DNA from: Synchiropus splendidus
Lineage: Eukaryota > Chordata > Actinopteri > Syngnathiformes > Callionymidae
Reading direction: 5' to 3'
Assembly: GCF_027744825.2 (NCBI RefSeq)
Contig: NC_071347.1
Coordinates: forward strand, 20,904,001-20,968,000
Length of the DNA stretch: 64,000 nt
Part shown: piece by piece, positions 24,501 to 35,570 of the stretch
Position numbering within the stretch: position 1 is the first letter of the stretch
How the letters are laid out: the number at the start of each line of letters is the position of its first letter
Notes under the pieces: generated by a model
The model's input: the letters and a program-made list of their open reading frames with translations, nothing else
Databases searched by the model: none
Told to the model about the DNA's origin: nothing
Translations under genes and position numbers: made by a program

Positions 24501-27500
24501 TTACGACTCCGTTCAGAAGCGTATTCAGTCAATGGGTTCGCTGGGCACGGTGGTTACAAACGCCTCATATTTCCCCTAAAATTGAAATTGTTTTAATTTT
24601 CAGTTTTTTGTTAGAGATTTGTTTCGACCCCAAATCTATAATATTTTCTTGGCTTTCAGTTGGAGACATTTATTCCTGTTTTTGAAAGACTTGGATGGTC
24701 ATAAAACAGAGACATCTGGGTGTGGATGCATGAGGGGACTGAAAACACAGAAATCGGCTCTCAATCTGTGGTTCACAAACTTTGATTTAACAATGGTTCA
24801 ACTTGGCTCACTGACTTCAATGTGTCTTCAGTGACTTGAAAACTGAAGCGTAGTTTGCAAACTGAAGCAAGATTGGGAATTTGTTCCTGAACGTGGCTGT
24901 TTGCTAACTGAGGTTTGACTGTATTTGCAGTTTTCTAATCTGCACCAGAAGAGCACAGCTCTGTCGCAGGGACTTTGTAAAGTGATGCAGATTTAAATCC
25001 ACTCTTCTCATTGATCCTAAACAATTGCTTTTATACGCCTATATACTTGCGGAATGTGTTAGCATACCGGTCAGTGTTGCTGCATTGAGGCCACTTTTTA
25101 CTGGGTGGCATATGATTTAATATACACTCACGGTCCTTAGCGTTTAGTTTGATGTAGCAATTTGTGAATTTACAGCTCTTGAGGGTTTCTGTGTGAAGCT
25201 GTGCTGATGGATGCAGAATGTGAGGGAGTGGTGAGGTTCAGTCCGCGCTCACATCTGGTTCAGCTTTGCCTCATACAAGGCTCTTTAGCAGCGGCTATTC
25301 GAGAGGGTGTTGCCAGATCGAGGGGGCTCCTCTCTGAGTGTGGGGTGGGCGGGGGGCCAGGCCGCAACAGTAAATACTGGCTTTGAGGAGAAGCACCAAA
25401 GGGGAGAGTCTGGTCGGGTTTATTGGTGCAGTGGGTGCTTTCAGGCGAGGGCAGCGTACTCCGGATCATACGCGCAGAGTTTATAAAACCTTGTTCTTCT
25501 AATCGCCGACAAGACCCCTGAAAAGCCAGCTGCTCTGCAGACCCACCAGCTGACTGCTGTTCCCATGGGGACGCTTGTTGCATGTTCAACACAGCCATGG
25601 CACCGAGGGCAGCGGGTGAGCTGGTCCCCACAGGTCGGTTACTGTAGGGCTTGTTGACCCAGTGGTCAGGGGCGACTTCATTATGATGAGTTGTGGAGTG
25701 AGGCCCGGTGGGAAACGTTCAACCTTTACACCGCTTTTGTTGAGGCTCACTGAAAGGTTCCTGTTTAATGCCTCTTACAGTGGGAAATTCAGGATATGAA
25801 TTATCCACACTTTTATAATAAGGGCTGGTGCACCAGGCTAATGGAGTGCTGGAGCTACTCCAAGCTTCCTGGAACGTCCCCCCCAAAAAACAAATTTTTG
25901 CCGCTTGTGGCTGCGATGTTGTCGTTTCAATGATCCCGTGGTGTTCGTGACCAAAGGTGAGAAGTGGAATTTGGATTTGGCTAGGAATTTAAACAGCATG
26001 TGATCAATCAAACTGATCAATCTTGCAAGAGCGCAACTGCGCTCCAAGCATGCTGGGAATGTCTCCCACAGCTGCCTCGCTGCAGTGAAGTTTGCAGGCC
26101 CGGGTGACAAAGGTCAGCCAGTGTCACACATACACATGCACACAAGGACACGCACGCGTCTGGAGACACACATCCATGAGTGCAGTCTGCCTCCCAGCTG
26201 TCTCTAAGCATCAGCAGATGTCTGGCCCTGAGATCAAGACCAGGAAGGACAGGAGACTTCTTGGTTCTGGGAGAGGCTATCCCTGAAAATATCTCGTGCA
26301 GGCACACGGCAGAGCAGGAAGACGAATCACATCCCCGAGCCCTTTATTATGACATCGGCATGTCCAAACATGACAATCTTACACCTCGAGCGTGGAGCGA
26401 GGGGCGACTCTAACCAACCGTGCTGTTTAGGCGGATGAGTGAAACATTCAAATTCCCGTGCGTTTCTTACCTTCATATATGGAGATGATGTGCGGGTGGC
26501 GGAGGGATGACATGATCTCGATTTCTCTGCGGATGTGAACCATGTCCTGGTCATCCTTGATCTTCTCCTTCCGGATGGATTTGATGGCCACCTGGAAACA
26601 CGGAAAAATATTGTAACACAGCTATTCCGGCGCAGTGTGTGGAGCTGACACAGGGGGTCCAATATGATCTACTTCAGTGGCTCTAGTTTACACCGATAAA
26701 CAGTGGAGTGAGCAGGAATGATTTACAGCTGCCTGCCCTAAAAGAAAGGTGCAATCTACCAGTCCACCACTAGACGTCAGTGGTCTTCACAGACTGTGAG
26801 GTAAACAGCAAACATATCAGTGAACTTTAAAACAGCTCCCTTGAAGCATGTGACCCACGCGTGCGTCAGTGAACGCACGTGAGCCCACTGAGTGAAGTGA
26901 CTCCCTCGCCAATAAACTGTCAGATATATCAAAAAGATTCACTTCCGATTCGACCTTTGTGACCGTTGACCTTTTCAGCCTGCTGTGTTGACAGGTCAGT
27001 CGAGCCTCACATACTGACCCCGCGCTTTGGGGAGGTCAGGAATGACGGTGCGGAGAAAAACAAGCCGCATGTGGTGCTGGAATAGAGGTCAGCGCTTTAT
27101 GCAGACACTAAATTTAACCAGGTATTAGTGGAGTGAGATCCGCCTGAGGGGAGCACAACATCCCGGCCGAAGGTGGGAAAGGTTGTGTAGAAAGAACAGC
27201 CTGTTCTGTAGACGTCAACATCGAACATGTCCCTCAAATGTGCTCATCGCTACCGAATGTAGAACCGCATGATCACTGATGAGTGACTTTAATAGTGCGC
27301 TAAACACAGTCCTGAAAGACGTTTTGTAGCGATAACAAGCTGCGGTGGTCTTCTCCAGCTTTCAGTGATGAGTTAGACAGACTTGTCCGCGGACACTGTG
27401 AGCCTCTCAAAATAAAAACTGTGGTGTGTTAAGAATTAAAACAGAGGCAGCGACTTCCTCTTCGTAAACCAGAAATACCAATAATAGATATCTAGACAGC

Positions 27501-30500
27501 GAGATTGCGGAGCTCATTTCGATGGCCATAAATCACAAAACCAGACGGGAAGCCATTATCCTTTTTGTGTACGTAAAGTGAACACGATGAACGGACAGAA
27601 GTAGATCGGCTCCAGAGTAGATGGGATGTGAAGACCTAATCTGGTGATCGCACAAAACCGACGACCATTTCACCTGGCTGCTGTGTCCCTTCCGACACGG
27701 CTAACTTGCTCTGCGACTCATGACTCACAACCCAACTCCAATACAGCTCCTTCTGTGCTGTTTTTTTCCACGACGTTCACGTTAAGTGCACATGTTTTTC
27801 TGGCGTCTAATGGAACCATTAGACACCAACAAGTCCTCAATACACCAGGATAGTTGCCATCCACTCAGTCACTTTCATTTGATGCTAGCTATTGACCGCC
27901 GCTCTCACAGTCTGCTGGTCATTTCACCAAACACCCTGGTTACAAGTGAACAAGGTTTACAGTGCACAACCTTAATTTTAATGCAGACCGGCGTCGTTTT
28001 GCTACACTGCACAGGGTTTGGTTTCGTATTTACACCTAGCAATGTTTCTCATTGGTTTTGGTCTGAAGTTGAACATGTTCTGGCCGCCATAAAGCTAAAA
28101 AAGCAACAATATCCATTGTTGAGCAGTGATGTCATCTGCTGCTTCAGAGCTCAGATTAATCCCTGAAATGCGGCGGTTCGGCTCACGGTAAAAGAGGGGG
28201 GATCCCTGCGCCTCACCCCCCGACCGTGTGTGACCCATCGTCCCCTATACAGGATATGAGCCGCTGCTTTTGATCTCACTTCCTGCTGTGGAAGGGCTTT
28301 CATGTGACAACGCCTTTTCTGGGGGTCGACTGTCACCTTTTCACTTGTCAACCACGCGACTCCATCTGAAGCGCGTGTGAATGCTACAGTGATGTGGCAC
28401 AATGGTTTATTATCTCTATTCAATGCAATTATTTGGATCTGTAAATTCATAATTTTAGCATTGAGCCTATTCTTTCTTGGGCTAAGACAGTACTTTGGTA
28501 CTTTGCTACACTGCACGCTTCCCCTGTGCACATTGACAGGGTTTCATATTTACACCTAGCAATGTTTCTCATTGGTTTTGGTCTGAAGTCGAACATGTTC
28601 TGGCGGTCATAAACCTAAAACAGCAACAATAGGGACGCTCTAATAAAGCACTTGTCTTCATTTCACCACAGGAAGTGCACCGATCAACATCCACCAGCCA
28701 TTGGCCGACTCCTCGGCATCGTGGCACTGCCGACCGCGGAGCTAGTCCACTTCAAGCCTCTTAAATGAGAGGTTAGCGGTCTACTCCAAACAAACCAAAT
28801 CAAAAGTCACCGTAATTGCAGCCTAAACATTCGGGATTGAATCCGGTCCGCCCTTTGATCGGCTCTGGACGCAGGCCGCGCATTTGTTGCTTTAAACTTT
28901 TGTCCTCTCCGCGCTGCCATGTGGAGGTCGGCGGAACCCGGAGAAACCACAGGCAGTAGCGAGTGCCAAGCTAATTACACGTACATCAATAAAAATAACC
29001 CCAAACCGGAATCGCACCCTGATTACATAGCACTTAAAGGAACGGCGCTGTAATTAACCAGAAGATGTCCAGGGGGTCCGCGTGCTGTGCGGATGAGGGT
29101 TTAAAGTTGTTTGCGTCTTCACAGCGGTGTTTTCCTTTAGCTCACCACAGTCAGCGAGCCTTTCCTGCTAATCCCGGGACGTGTTGGACCTCTGCGTTCG
29201 CGGCCGGGTGAATCATCCTCCTGCTAGTTAAGACTTCATTCAGGAATGTGCTTGTTGAGGACATAACTGTGCAGTGACATTTGCAGGCATGCAAACTTCC
29301 TTACTGGACTGGATACTACCACACAGGCCTCGATCGCTGGGACTGTAGCTCCACACACACATGCGAGCATGGTGAAGGGGCGCCCACACGGGATTGGAGA
29401 TGTGGCCAGGTATGACTGGAGTATCTCCCCCACTCTGACCCCGATGTGGACCATTAACCGCGACTGAGGATCAAGCACTTGCCAGCTGGCCGCTATCACC
29501 GTGTTTGCCCTTAAGAGGATCCTCTTTGCTGTCAGTCACAGTAAACAGATGCTGCCCTACTGCCCATGCCAGGTATGCGCCTCCGCCACTCCCCCCCCTC
29601 CGTGCTTGTTTTGTTTGAAGTCAAAGTCCGAGTTTCGCTTCAGCGGAGCCTGAAGTCTTCCTGCTTTCTCTCAGGTCATTAAAGGAGACGGAGGATTGGA
29701 GATCGCCCGTCACAGTGTTGTTTTTGTCCCCTGAAAGTTCACCGACCTTCAGCTGGGCAGTGCTGTCTTTACTGCGTTTCAGAAACAAAACAATACTGCG
29801 AGAGGTGCCACATGTAGAAACAAGATGCAGCTGTCAAGTGAATGTGAAGGAATAGTTGGATAGTGGTGAGCACTTCACCCCGAGCTGTCTCCCGGAAGGT
29901 TCCCCTTTACCCAATGAGAGGACATAGCCCCGTCGCTTAGATACCAAGAGTAGGTCAGTGGGACTCTGAAAAGGTTTTACGGTACATGTTGGGAGACAAG
30001 ACTGGCCTAGCCTTAGCGCCAACACTGGACCAACAGCATCCAAGAAACACTACACAGATCCACTGAGCATGGACCACTCAGTGCAGACTAGGAGCAGCCA
30101 GAAAGAACTGCGGTTCGAGCACCGGAAGGAGGCATACGTCGTGACCTTTAGAGCCTTCTGCGTAGATGGGATCAATAAAGGGTTGCCTTATCTACAGGCG
30201 TCTTTTATCACCCAAACATGATTAGACACGACCCCGAGATGAAAATTCAAAGGCCACCAGAACAGGCTCCAGTATCCAGGCAGCAGCTTATCAACAGATA
30301 TTTTTTTTCAGATCAAATAAGCATTCTATTCACAACCAGAAAGAGAAATGCATTTTTTGTTGGGGAGTGTTTGCCAAAATCAGTGGGCGGGTTCGGGGTG
30401 AGTGGGGTGAGTGGGAGGAGAAGCCAGTCATTTTTCCAGAGAAGCGCCTTTCTAAAAACAGTGAGGGATCATGATACTCCATCACCGGTTCCCTCCTTCC

Positions 30501-33500
30501 GTCCTCTCCTGTGAATCCATTGTTGAGCAGTGATGTCATCTGCTGCTTCAGAGCTCAGATTAGTCCCTGAAATGTGGCGGTTCAGATCACGGTAAAAGAG
30601 GGGGGATCCCTGCGCCTCACCCCCCGACCGTGTGTGACCGATCGTCCCCTATACAGGATATGAGTCGCTGCTTTTGATCTCACTTCCTGCTGTGGAAGAG
30701 CTTTCATGTGACAACGCCTTTTCTGAGGGTCGACTGTCACCTTTTCACTTGTCAACCACGCGACTCCATCTGAAGCGCGTGTGAATGCTACAGTGATGTG
30801 GCACGATGATCTCTATTCAATGCAATTATTTGGATCTGTAAATGTATCATTTTAGCAATGAGCCTTTTCTTACTTGGGCTAACACAGTACTTGTTCCACA
30901 TGCACCTGGTAGCTTTGCTAGCAGTTTAGCAAAAGCATGAAGCATTGCTTCTTCAGTGCAAACATTTGAGAAGCTCTTCAGCTAACACTGGAGCACTAGC
31001 TCCTCAACATTAAATGTATATAACTGATGCTAACCTAGCATTTTACCAATAATCTAAAGTCTCCCAGGAACAATCTGGTTAAGGTCAGTTATTCATGAAA
31101 ATGTTTCCATCAATTTTGTATTCCAGCCGCTACGTTTAGCTTGGGTGCTCGCTTCTGCAACGGTGGCTTCGCTTTCTGTGATCGTGCTACGCAGAGACAA
31201 AGTTACCAAGTGACGTGTCAGTGGCAAGGCAAGGAACTGGCTAAAGGGCCCGCGCTTGCTAGCCGACTGCGATTTATAGCCATGGCGCCATACACAATGC
31301 CTGTGGTTGCTCCTTAGAGAGCTAACCAGCAGTCGCGCAAACAGCATGTGGTTATCTGAATGCTATCAACTTAGCAACGGACAAAAACAAATCAATGCTA
31401 AATGCTACTGTGGACTGATAAGTCATGTTACTGTCAACAGTGCGGCAAATATGGGGTTCAAAACAACTTTTTCAAAGTGAGCTTGTGATATTACTGTAGC
31501 AGCTGGAGCGTGAAATCAATGAGGTAACCATTAAATTTAGCACCGTCAGATGAGGTCGAAGTCTCTGTTTGAGATGGCGAGGGAGTTTGTACCGAGATAA
31601 CCCTGGTCGTCATGGTGATGTTTTCCATAACAAATATGTAAACTTGTTTGGTGGACTGAATTTGGACAGTGTCTCGGTAGCTGACATTGTTGGTTGAGAC
31701 TGTTGGCTCTCGCTCATCTCTACAGCTCGGCCCCACTTGGGTTCGCCTGACTGGTGACCCCGCGGCGCTGCGTTTGCTGGAGCGGAGGCTTCACCATTGT
31801 GGTGAGACGGTTACGCAACGGTCAGCCTTCGACACGTTTGTGCCATCAGCGAAATGAGACCAGCAGTCGTGACGTCTTGAGCGTGTCTGCGCGCACATGT
31901 GGCAGGAAGCGCAGCGGCTGGAGGAAGATGGATGAGATGGGGGCACATTTATTGTGTCAGCGAGAGTGAAGCGGAGTGGCAGCCGGCTTTTATCTCTCCG
32001 GCTGGATGTTTGGCAGCTGTTTTCCCTCTTTTATCCAACGCAGATCTTCCTGAGCGTCTGTTTGTTTACTTGTCAGAGCAACAGTGAAGTGTTTTCTCCT
32101 ACTTTAACATTCGGAACTAGTTTCAGCAGATGCAACTGAAGCTCCTCTCTCGTGTTGTCATGGTGACACTAAATTTATGTGATATGGCGCTCATGCATGA
32201 GAGGATCGCTACATATCCAATAAGAAAGTGAAAGTGTCGACCTGGCTTTCGCCCACGCAGCTTATCCCGTCAGTTATTTTCGATGCGCCGGCGAGGCCAC
32301 CAAGGTCCCATCACTCAGTCAGTAGCCGGATTTGCACCGCAGCATCCGGTGGTGAGGCCTCGCGCAGACGAGACGTGTGCAGCTACAACTGGCGGCCCCC
32401 ACGGGCCCTTTAGAGCACGGGGGGAATCCCCAGGACAGGAAGGACTCACACACGCCTCGGAGAGAGAACAAAAACAACCAGGGTAGAGGAATTTTGAAAG
32501 ACTTGGAAATGCACTTCCAGTGAGTCACTCGGAATTAAATCCCCAACTCAGATTTGCATGTCGGGATTGGAGTTTTGAGGACAAGCCGCGCGGTGGAAGC
32601 AGCTGGAGACGAGGTTGGAATTTCTTGCCCACCTTATTTGAAACTCTGGAATAAAGCAGCGACTGTTTATGTGGTGGAGTTCTGTATCTTAAATGGATCA
32701 ATCTGCCTAAATATTATGACCACATGTCTAGCATTGTGTGGGTCCTTTTTTCCCTCCAAAACTGCCTTTCACATGCGTCACAGAAATCGCAACGGATCAA
32801 AAGCGGGCGAGCAAAATTGGGAGTAGATGTGCCAGGCTCGTGTGTGGGGGGGCGGGGGAGTCACATGTGAAGCCACTGAAGGTGAAAACGCTCATGCTGG
32901 TTCTGACAGAACCGTGTTAAAGCACACCAGGGTTACGCTTCTCGACCACACTAGATTGTGTTTGTTTTTGGCATCACTTGTTTTGGCAAGGTGCATCACT
33001 GCCACCAACTGGTCAAGAGTTTGGGTCGGGATTTACCCTTCTAGTGCCCACGAAACTACCATCCAGCAACACTTGCTGTAGTGGTTCATTGCGTTGTCTA
33101 CCTTGTAGAGGAGCCAACTCCGTTGAACATAGTGAGGGCTGCAACAAACGGTCGACTATAATCGACTGCTGAATTAGTCGCAGACAGGTTCATGTGTCGA
33201 CTAGTAACGTTCTCTTACTGTAGCACAAGCCACAGAAAAGGCAGACACATCTGAGGCTACGTGACCTCTTTGACCCCAAAACATTGAAAACATGGGACCA
33301 TTTTCACTAAGGACAGACACACCAAATATTGAGCGAATATAATTCAAAACACCATTTAACAACAACAACAACAACACTGCAGTCATGGTGGCACGTGCTT
33401 CACCTCGTACACGTGGTATGCCGACCAGTTGACTAACCATTAAGGAGGTCGGTCACTAGTCGACGATCAGAAGGATTGTTAGTTGCAGCCCAAAACACAA

Positions 33501-34184
33501 TCATAGTATCTGGTTGTGCACAATCATTTTTGGCCAAAATTTGATTCGTATTCTGAGGAGTAGATGAACTGCTCCAGACAAGCAAACACGTTCTGAATAA
33601 AGTGGTTTTTTTTCATCTGCACAGGTGAAATTACGAGCGGTACAATCAGAAACAAGAACTTGCTTCTGGAATGTGGCCATTATATTGATGCTATTTTGTC
33701 GAATGAAGTGTACACTGCCCGACTGTTCCCTTGTGTTTGGGGTGCAACCATTTCACTCTCACACAGCAATTTTACTGTAAATTAAACAATCAAATATTCA
33801 TAATTTGGCAGCTTGGAGTGTGATACTGATGAAACTATTTGTTGTGAAGGCCCTAGCTGTGGGTATTCGCCTGTTGGGAGGGCCGGCCCTGCCCACAGCT
33901 GTGTGGTGCAGCAGATGCGTGGAGGTTCTCACCACTCTTCCCGAGTGTCTCTCGATGGCTTTCTTGACTTTGCCGTAGGTGCCTCTCCCCAGGGTCTCCA
34001 GCAGCTCGTAGCGGTGTTTCAGGTTGTGCTTGTGGTGGTGCTTCTTCACACCTGAGCTTCTCCTCCCATCAGCACCTCCATCAGGAGAGTCAGTGGCAGG
34101 TGGCGCCGCTGCGGTGGAGGCGTGACCCCGCTGGGGCTCACGGCGGCTGGACCCCCGGTGAGGCGATAAATAAGCAGTTTCCAT
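17458..34184 (-). CDS. nuak1: nuak1: NUAK family SNF1-like kinase 1, complete, 7 coding exons
   Basis: Joined coding segments, in transcript order: 34184-33933, 26591-26471, 21982-21831, 21154-21089, 20442-20323, 18763-18631, 18551-17458. They total 1938 nt, giving 645 residues plus stop (human NUAK1 is about 661). Every intron is GT...AG and all phases agree. Visible: glycine loop GRGTYGKV (66-73), VAIK lysine 88, HRDLK with Asp182, DFG Asp200, T-loop Thr215 in [11 protein letters not shown] 224-226, domain end near residue 311. The tail has GILK motifs at 391, 454 and 500, and ESGYYS at 463-468. Family knowledge: an AMPK-related Ser/Thr kinase activated by LKB1 at the T-loop Thr; the GILK motifs bind PP1beta-MYPT1; ESGxxS is a reported beta-TrCP degron; roles in adhesion, axon branching and stress responses. 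NUAK1 rather than NUAK2 is chosen from the SVCDCE and CVSAEN stretches. Which teleost paralogue (a or b) cannot be told here. Confidence 0.96.
18631..18763 (-). CDS. nuak1: nuak1 coding exon 6
   Basis: 133 nt, residues 238-281 plus one base. It encodes [20 protein letters not shown] and on to EYKEPTQSS, the alpha-F/alpha-G part of the C-lobe. The acceptor is tcaccag. The donor GTAACG lacks the consensus G at +5 of GTAAG(T), so it looks like a moderately weak site; the next intron is only 79 nt. Confidence 0.95.
19560..20080. promoter_or_regulatory. candidate conserved enhancer, nuak1 intron 5
   Basis: High-complexity AT/GC-mixed sequence with no repeats. It contains an octamer site ATTTGCAT directly followed by ATGTAAAT (in catttgcatgtaaatgacc near 19790-19805) and other homeobox-like words (ataattt). 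It looks like vertebrate conserved non-coding DNA. Inference only. Confidence 0.35.
20323..20442 (-). CDS. nuak1: nuak1 coding exon 5 (activation segment)
   Basis: 120 nt, residues 198-237, phase 0 on both sides. It begins [10 protein letters not shown] and carries the T-loop [14 protein letters not shown]. Thr215 corresponds to the LKB1 phosphorylation site (Thr211 in human NUAK1). The acceptor is tcccacag and the donor GAG|GTGAGT. Confidence 0.96.
21089..21154 (-). CDS. nuak1: nuak1 coding exon 4 (catalytic loop)
   Basis: Only 66 nt (22 codons), too short to stand out as an open frame. It encodes [12 protein letters not shown] and continues to DENCNIK, so it holds the whole catalytic loop: catalytic Asp182, Lys184 and metal-binding Asn187. 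The acceptor is cttccag and the donor AAG|GTAACA. Phase 0 on both sides. Confidence 0.96.
21831..21982 (-). CDS. nuak1: nuak1 coding exon 3
   Basis: 152 nt, residues 125-175. It encodes the hinge ([17 protein letters not shown]) and the alpha-D/alpha-E region ending HHCHK. The acceptor is tccccag and the donor AAG|GTGAGA. The split Val codon (G|TG) joins correctly to exon 2. Confidence 0.96.
22890..23160 (-). mobile_element. strongly degraded LINE fragment in nuak1 intron 2
   Basis: The segment with ccacctcaactggcttctca and tggatgactaaccttctc lines up with the antisense LINE at 8.72-8.88 kb (ccacctcagctggttcctct ... tggatgaccgaactcctcac). It is heavily diverged, so the limits are approximate. 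Confidence 0.6.
23760..24110. promoter_or_regulatory. candidate conserved enhancer, nuak1 intron 2
   Basis: Non-repetitive stretch with clustered developmental-factor words: ctaattagcagctattgttt (homeobox TAATTA and SOX ATTGTT), aagtaattacctgg and tatctttgacccc (TCF/nuclear receptor). No open frame. Inference only. Confidence 0.35.
26471..26591 (-). CDS. nuak1: nuak1 coding exon 2
   Basis: 121 nt, entered in phase 0 and left with one extra base. It encodes [10 protein letters not shown] through HPHIISIYE: the ATP-anchoring lysine (Lys88) and the alpha-C helix, with the conserved Glu in the [10 protein letters not shown] segment. The acceptor is ttccag and the donor GAAG|GTAAG. Near-identical to the vertebrate NUAK kinase N-lobe. 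Confidence 0.96.
27999..28111. repeat. direct repeat unit U, copy 1
   Basis: Shares ttgctacactgcac, acagggttt and then tatttacacctagcaatgtt through aaagcaacaata with 28503-28631. With copy 2 it flanks unit V. Confidence 0.9.
28112..28502. repeat. repeat unit V, copy 1
   Basis: About 390 bp, also present at 30516-30893 in the same orientation. By eye roughly 20 substitutions and one small indel separate the two, near 95% identity. Both include gtaaaagaggggggatccct and cccctatacaggatatgag. Confidence 0.92.
28503..28631. repeat. direct repeat unit U, copy 2
   Basis: Same unit as 27999-28111, with a small insertion after ctgcac and a few substitutions. Start-to-start distance is 504 bp. Confidence 0.9.
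28640..29110. promoter_or_regulatory. candidate conserved enhancer, nuak1 intron 1
   Basis: Non-repetitive sequence immediately beyond repeat unit U. It holds ccctttgatcgg (TCF/LEF core), gctaattacacg and gctgtaattaacc (homeobox cores) and gtaattgcagcc. Looks constrained by composition only. Confidence 0.3.
30516..30893. repeat. repeat unit V, copy 2
   Basis: Second copy of unit V, about 2.0 kb beyond the first and without flanking U units. Homology starts at tccattgttgagcagtgatg and ends at about acacagtactt. Confidence 0.92.
33136..33491. mobile_element. hAT-like MITE, 356 bp, in nuak1 intron 1
   Basis: Begins GGGCTGCAACAAACGGTCGA and ends ...GTTAGTTGCAGCCC, so the inverted termini are GGGCTGCAAC(A/T)AAC. 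Subterminal GTCGACTA/TAGTCGAC blocks also face each other. The interior has no coding capacity and includes an (AAC)n run. GGGCTGCAAC termini are typical of hAT-superfamily non-autonomous elements in fish. No intact 8-bp target duplication could be matched, so the insertion is probably old. Confidence 0.8.
33933..34184 (-). CDS. nuak1: nuak1 coding exon 1
   Basis: 252 nt, residues 1-84, ending in phase 0. The ATG lies in a good Kozak context (CTGCCATGG). An N-terminal low-complexity segment rich in Ser/Ala/Pro (about 1-45) is followed by the family-diagnostic [13 protein letters not shown] and the glycine-rich loop GRGTYGKV. The donor is GTG|GTGAGA. The N-terminus is as variable as in other vertebrates, so the start rests on Kozak context and the absence of another upstream in-frame ATG before the AT-rich leader. 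Confidence 0.95.
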
Positions 34185-34447
34185 GGCAGTAAAGGGAAGC
34201 GACCCCTCCCACTGTTAAATACGTCAACGCTACCTACTAAACAACGGTAATATAATACTTATAGGCCTAACAACAGTAACAATAAATAAATAAATTACGA
34301 AGAATAACGTGAATAACTTCTATCACACATGGAAACAAAGGCTTCCAGATTGTCTCGTTCAAAAAAAATATTATGATATTATCACTATAAAACAGCCTAG
34401 TGGTGGATTAAGCAGTCTAACATGAGCGGTCCATAATAATATTCATC

Positions 34448-34470
34448 TAATAATAATAATAATAATAATC
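34448..34470. repeat. (TAA)n repeat
   Basis: A short run of TAA units in the AT-rich stretch between the nuak1 start codon and the GC-rich block. Confidence 0.85.
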
Positions 34471-34599
34471 CAGACACCGGCGGCAATAACGCACACCGGA
34501 GGCTGAATGCAATTTTAAGATGATTTATATAAGATATAATAAAAACCCGATCCAGAATGTTTTTAAAAAAAAATCTAAATTTGCCTTTTAAAAAAAACT

Positions 34600-35060
34600 C
34601 AATTGGATCCTAAGTCGGTCCACATCATCTGTGGTTCTGCCGACTTCACCCACTCACTTCTACCAGGCGAGAAAGCTGCGACGAAACCGGCGTTTTGGAT
34701 GAAGATGACCCTCATGTTGTCCTCAGCCCAGGTAGATCCTCATTCATGTGGACCCATCTGTCTGCGACTGCCTGAGCCGAACCGAACCGGACGGTGGTGG
34801 CGCGCGCTGCTCGGACTCTAGCTGGGACTGAGACGCGCTCGGTACTGCCATGTTCGCTCTGCTGCGCCCCGTCGTCTGCTCGCTTCCTCCGTCTCTCCTG
34901 CGCCCGTCTTGTTTCGCCCCCTTTTTCCTCTCCGTCCTTCAACATGAGACGCTGTGAATAAGGAATGTGGAGGATCCGAGCCCGGAGGCGGAGTCAGCGC
35001 GGACCTCCTCCTCCTCCTCCTCCTCCTCCTCCAGTGTCTCCTCTCTCTCTCTTTGTCTCC
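34600..35060 (-). promoter_or_regulatory. nuak1: GC-rich promoter-like region upstream of nuak1
   Basis: This block is visibly GC- and CpG-rich (many cg dinucleotides at 34.67-34.92 kb), in contrast to the AT-rich 34.2-34.6 kb just upstream of the start codon. It contains a (CTC)n tract at about 35004-35032. The position fits a CpG-island promoter. The AT-rich gap before the ATG suggests either a long 5' UTR or a small 5' UTR intron. No TATA box or start site can be assigned. Confidence 0.5.
35004..35032. repeat. (CTC)n trinucleotide repeat
   Basis: About nine uninterrupted CTC units within the GC-rich nuak1 upstream block; GAG-rich on the nuak1 sense strand. Confidence 0.9.
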
Positions 35061-35419
35061 AACCATCTCCTGAGGTGATCGGGCCCCTGCTGACACCCTC
35101 TACTAATAACAACCAGCGCTCCTCTAGTGATCAGGACAAACCCCAAACACATCTAAGAATGAAAAGGAAACTGATCATGGCTGCTATAAAGTGGTGCGTC
35201 CAACAAAGAATCTGCCTTTAATCATCAGTTCCACGTTCTCTACCATGTGTTTGAATTCGGATCTGATCGAACATCTGCAGGAGAACAAGGGAGAGGCTTC
35301 GCACATTCTGGGCTGTCGACCGATTTGCTGCCCAAACAGTGATAGTAACCCTGAGGTCCTGCTAGCATTAGTGAAATCCAGTGTAATTCAAACAGTCGCA
35401 TCCACTTCCATGCGGGTCG

Positions 35420-35570
35420 CGGGGGCAGCAGCCTGGGAAAAGTAGCCCAGAGACCTCCTCTATCTCTTCTGGGGAAAGTGTTCCCAGGTCAGCTGAGAGA
35501 GGTATCCAGTCAGCATGTCCCAGGACCTCCTCCCAATTCCCGTCATGAGTGAGGCGTCCAAGAAAAACTC
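35420..35570 (-). mobile_element. degenerate LINE 3' fragment (antisense to window)
   Basis: The reverse complement reads as the LINE tail: ...CACATGCTG..., LTWEHFPQKR*RRSLG-like, then GGCTGCTGCCCCCGCGACCC. Clearly the same element family, with several substitutions. It lies just beyond the GC-rich nuak1 upstream block. Confidence 0.75.
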
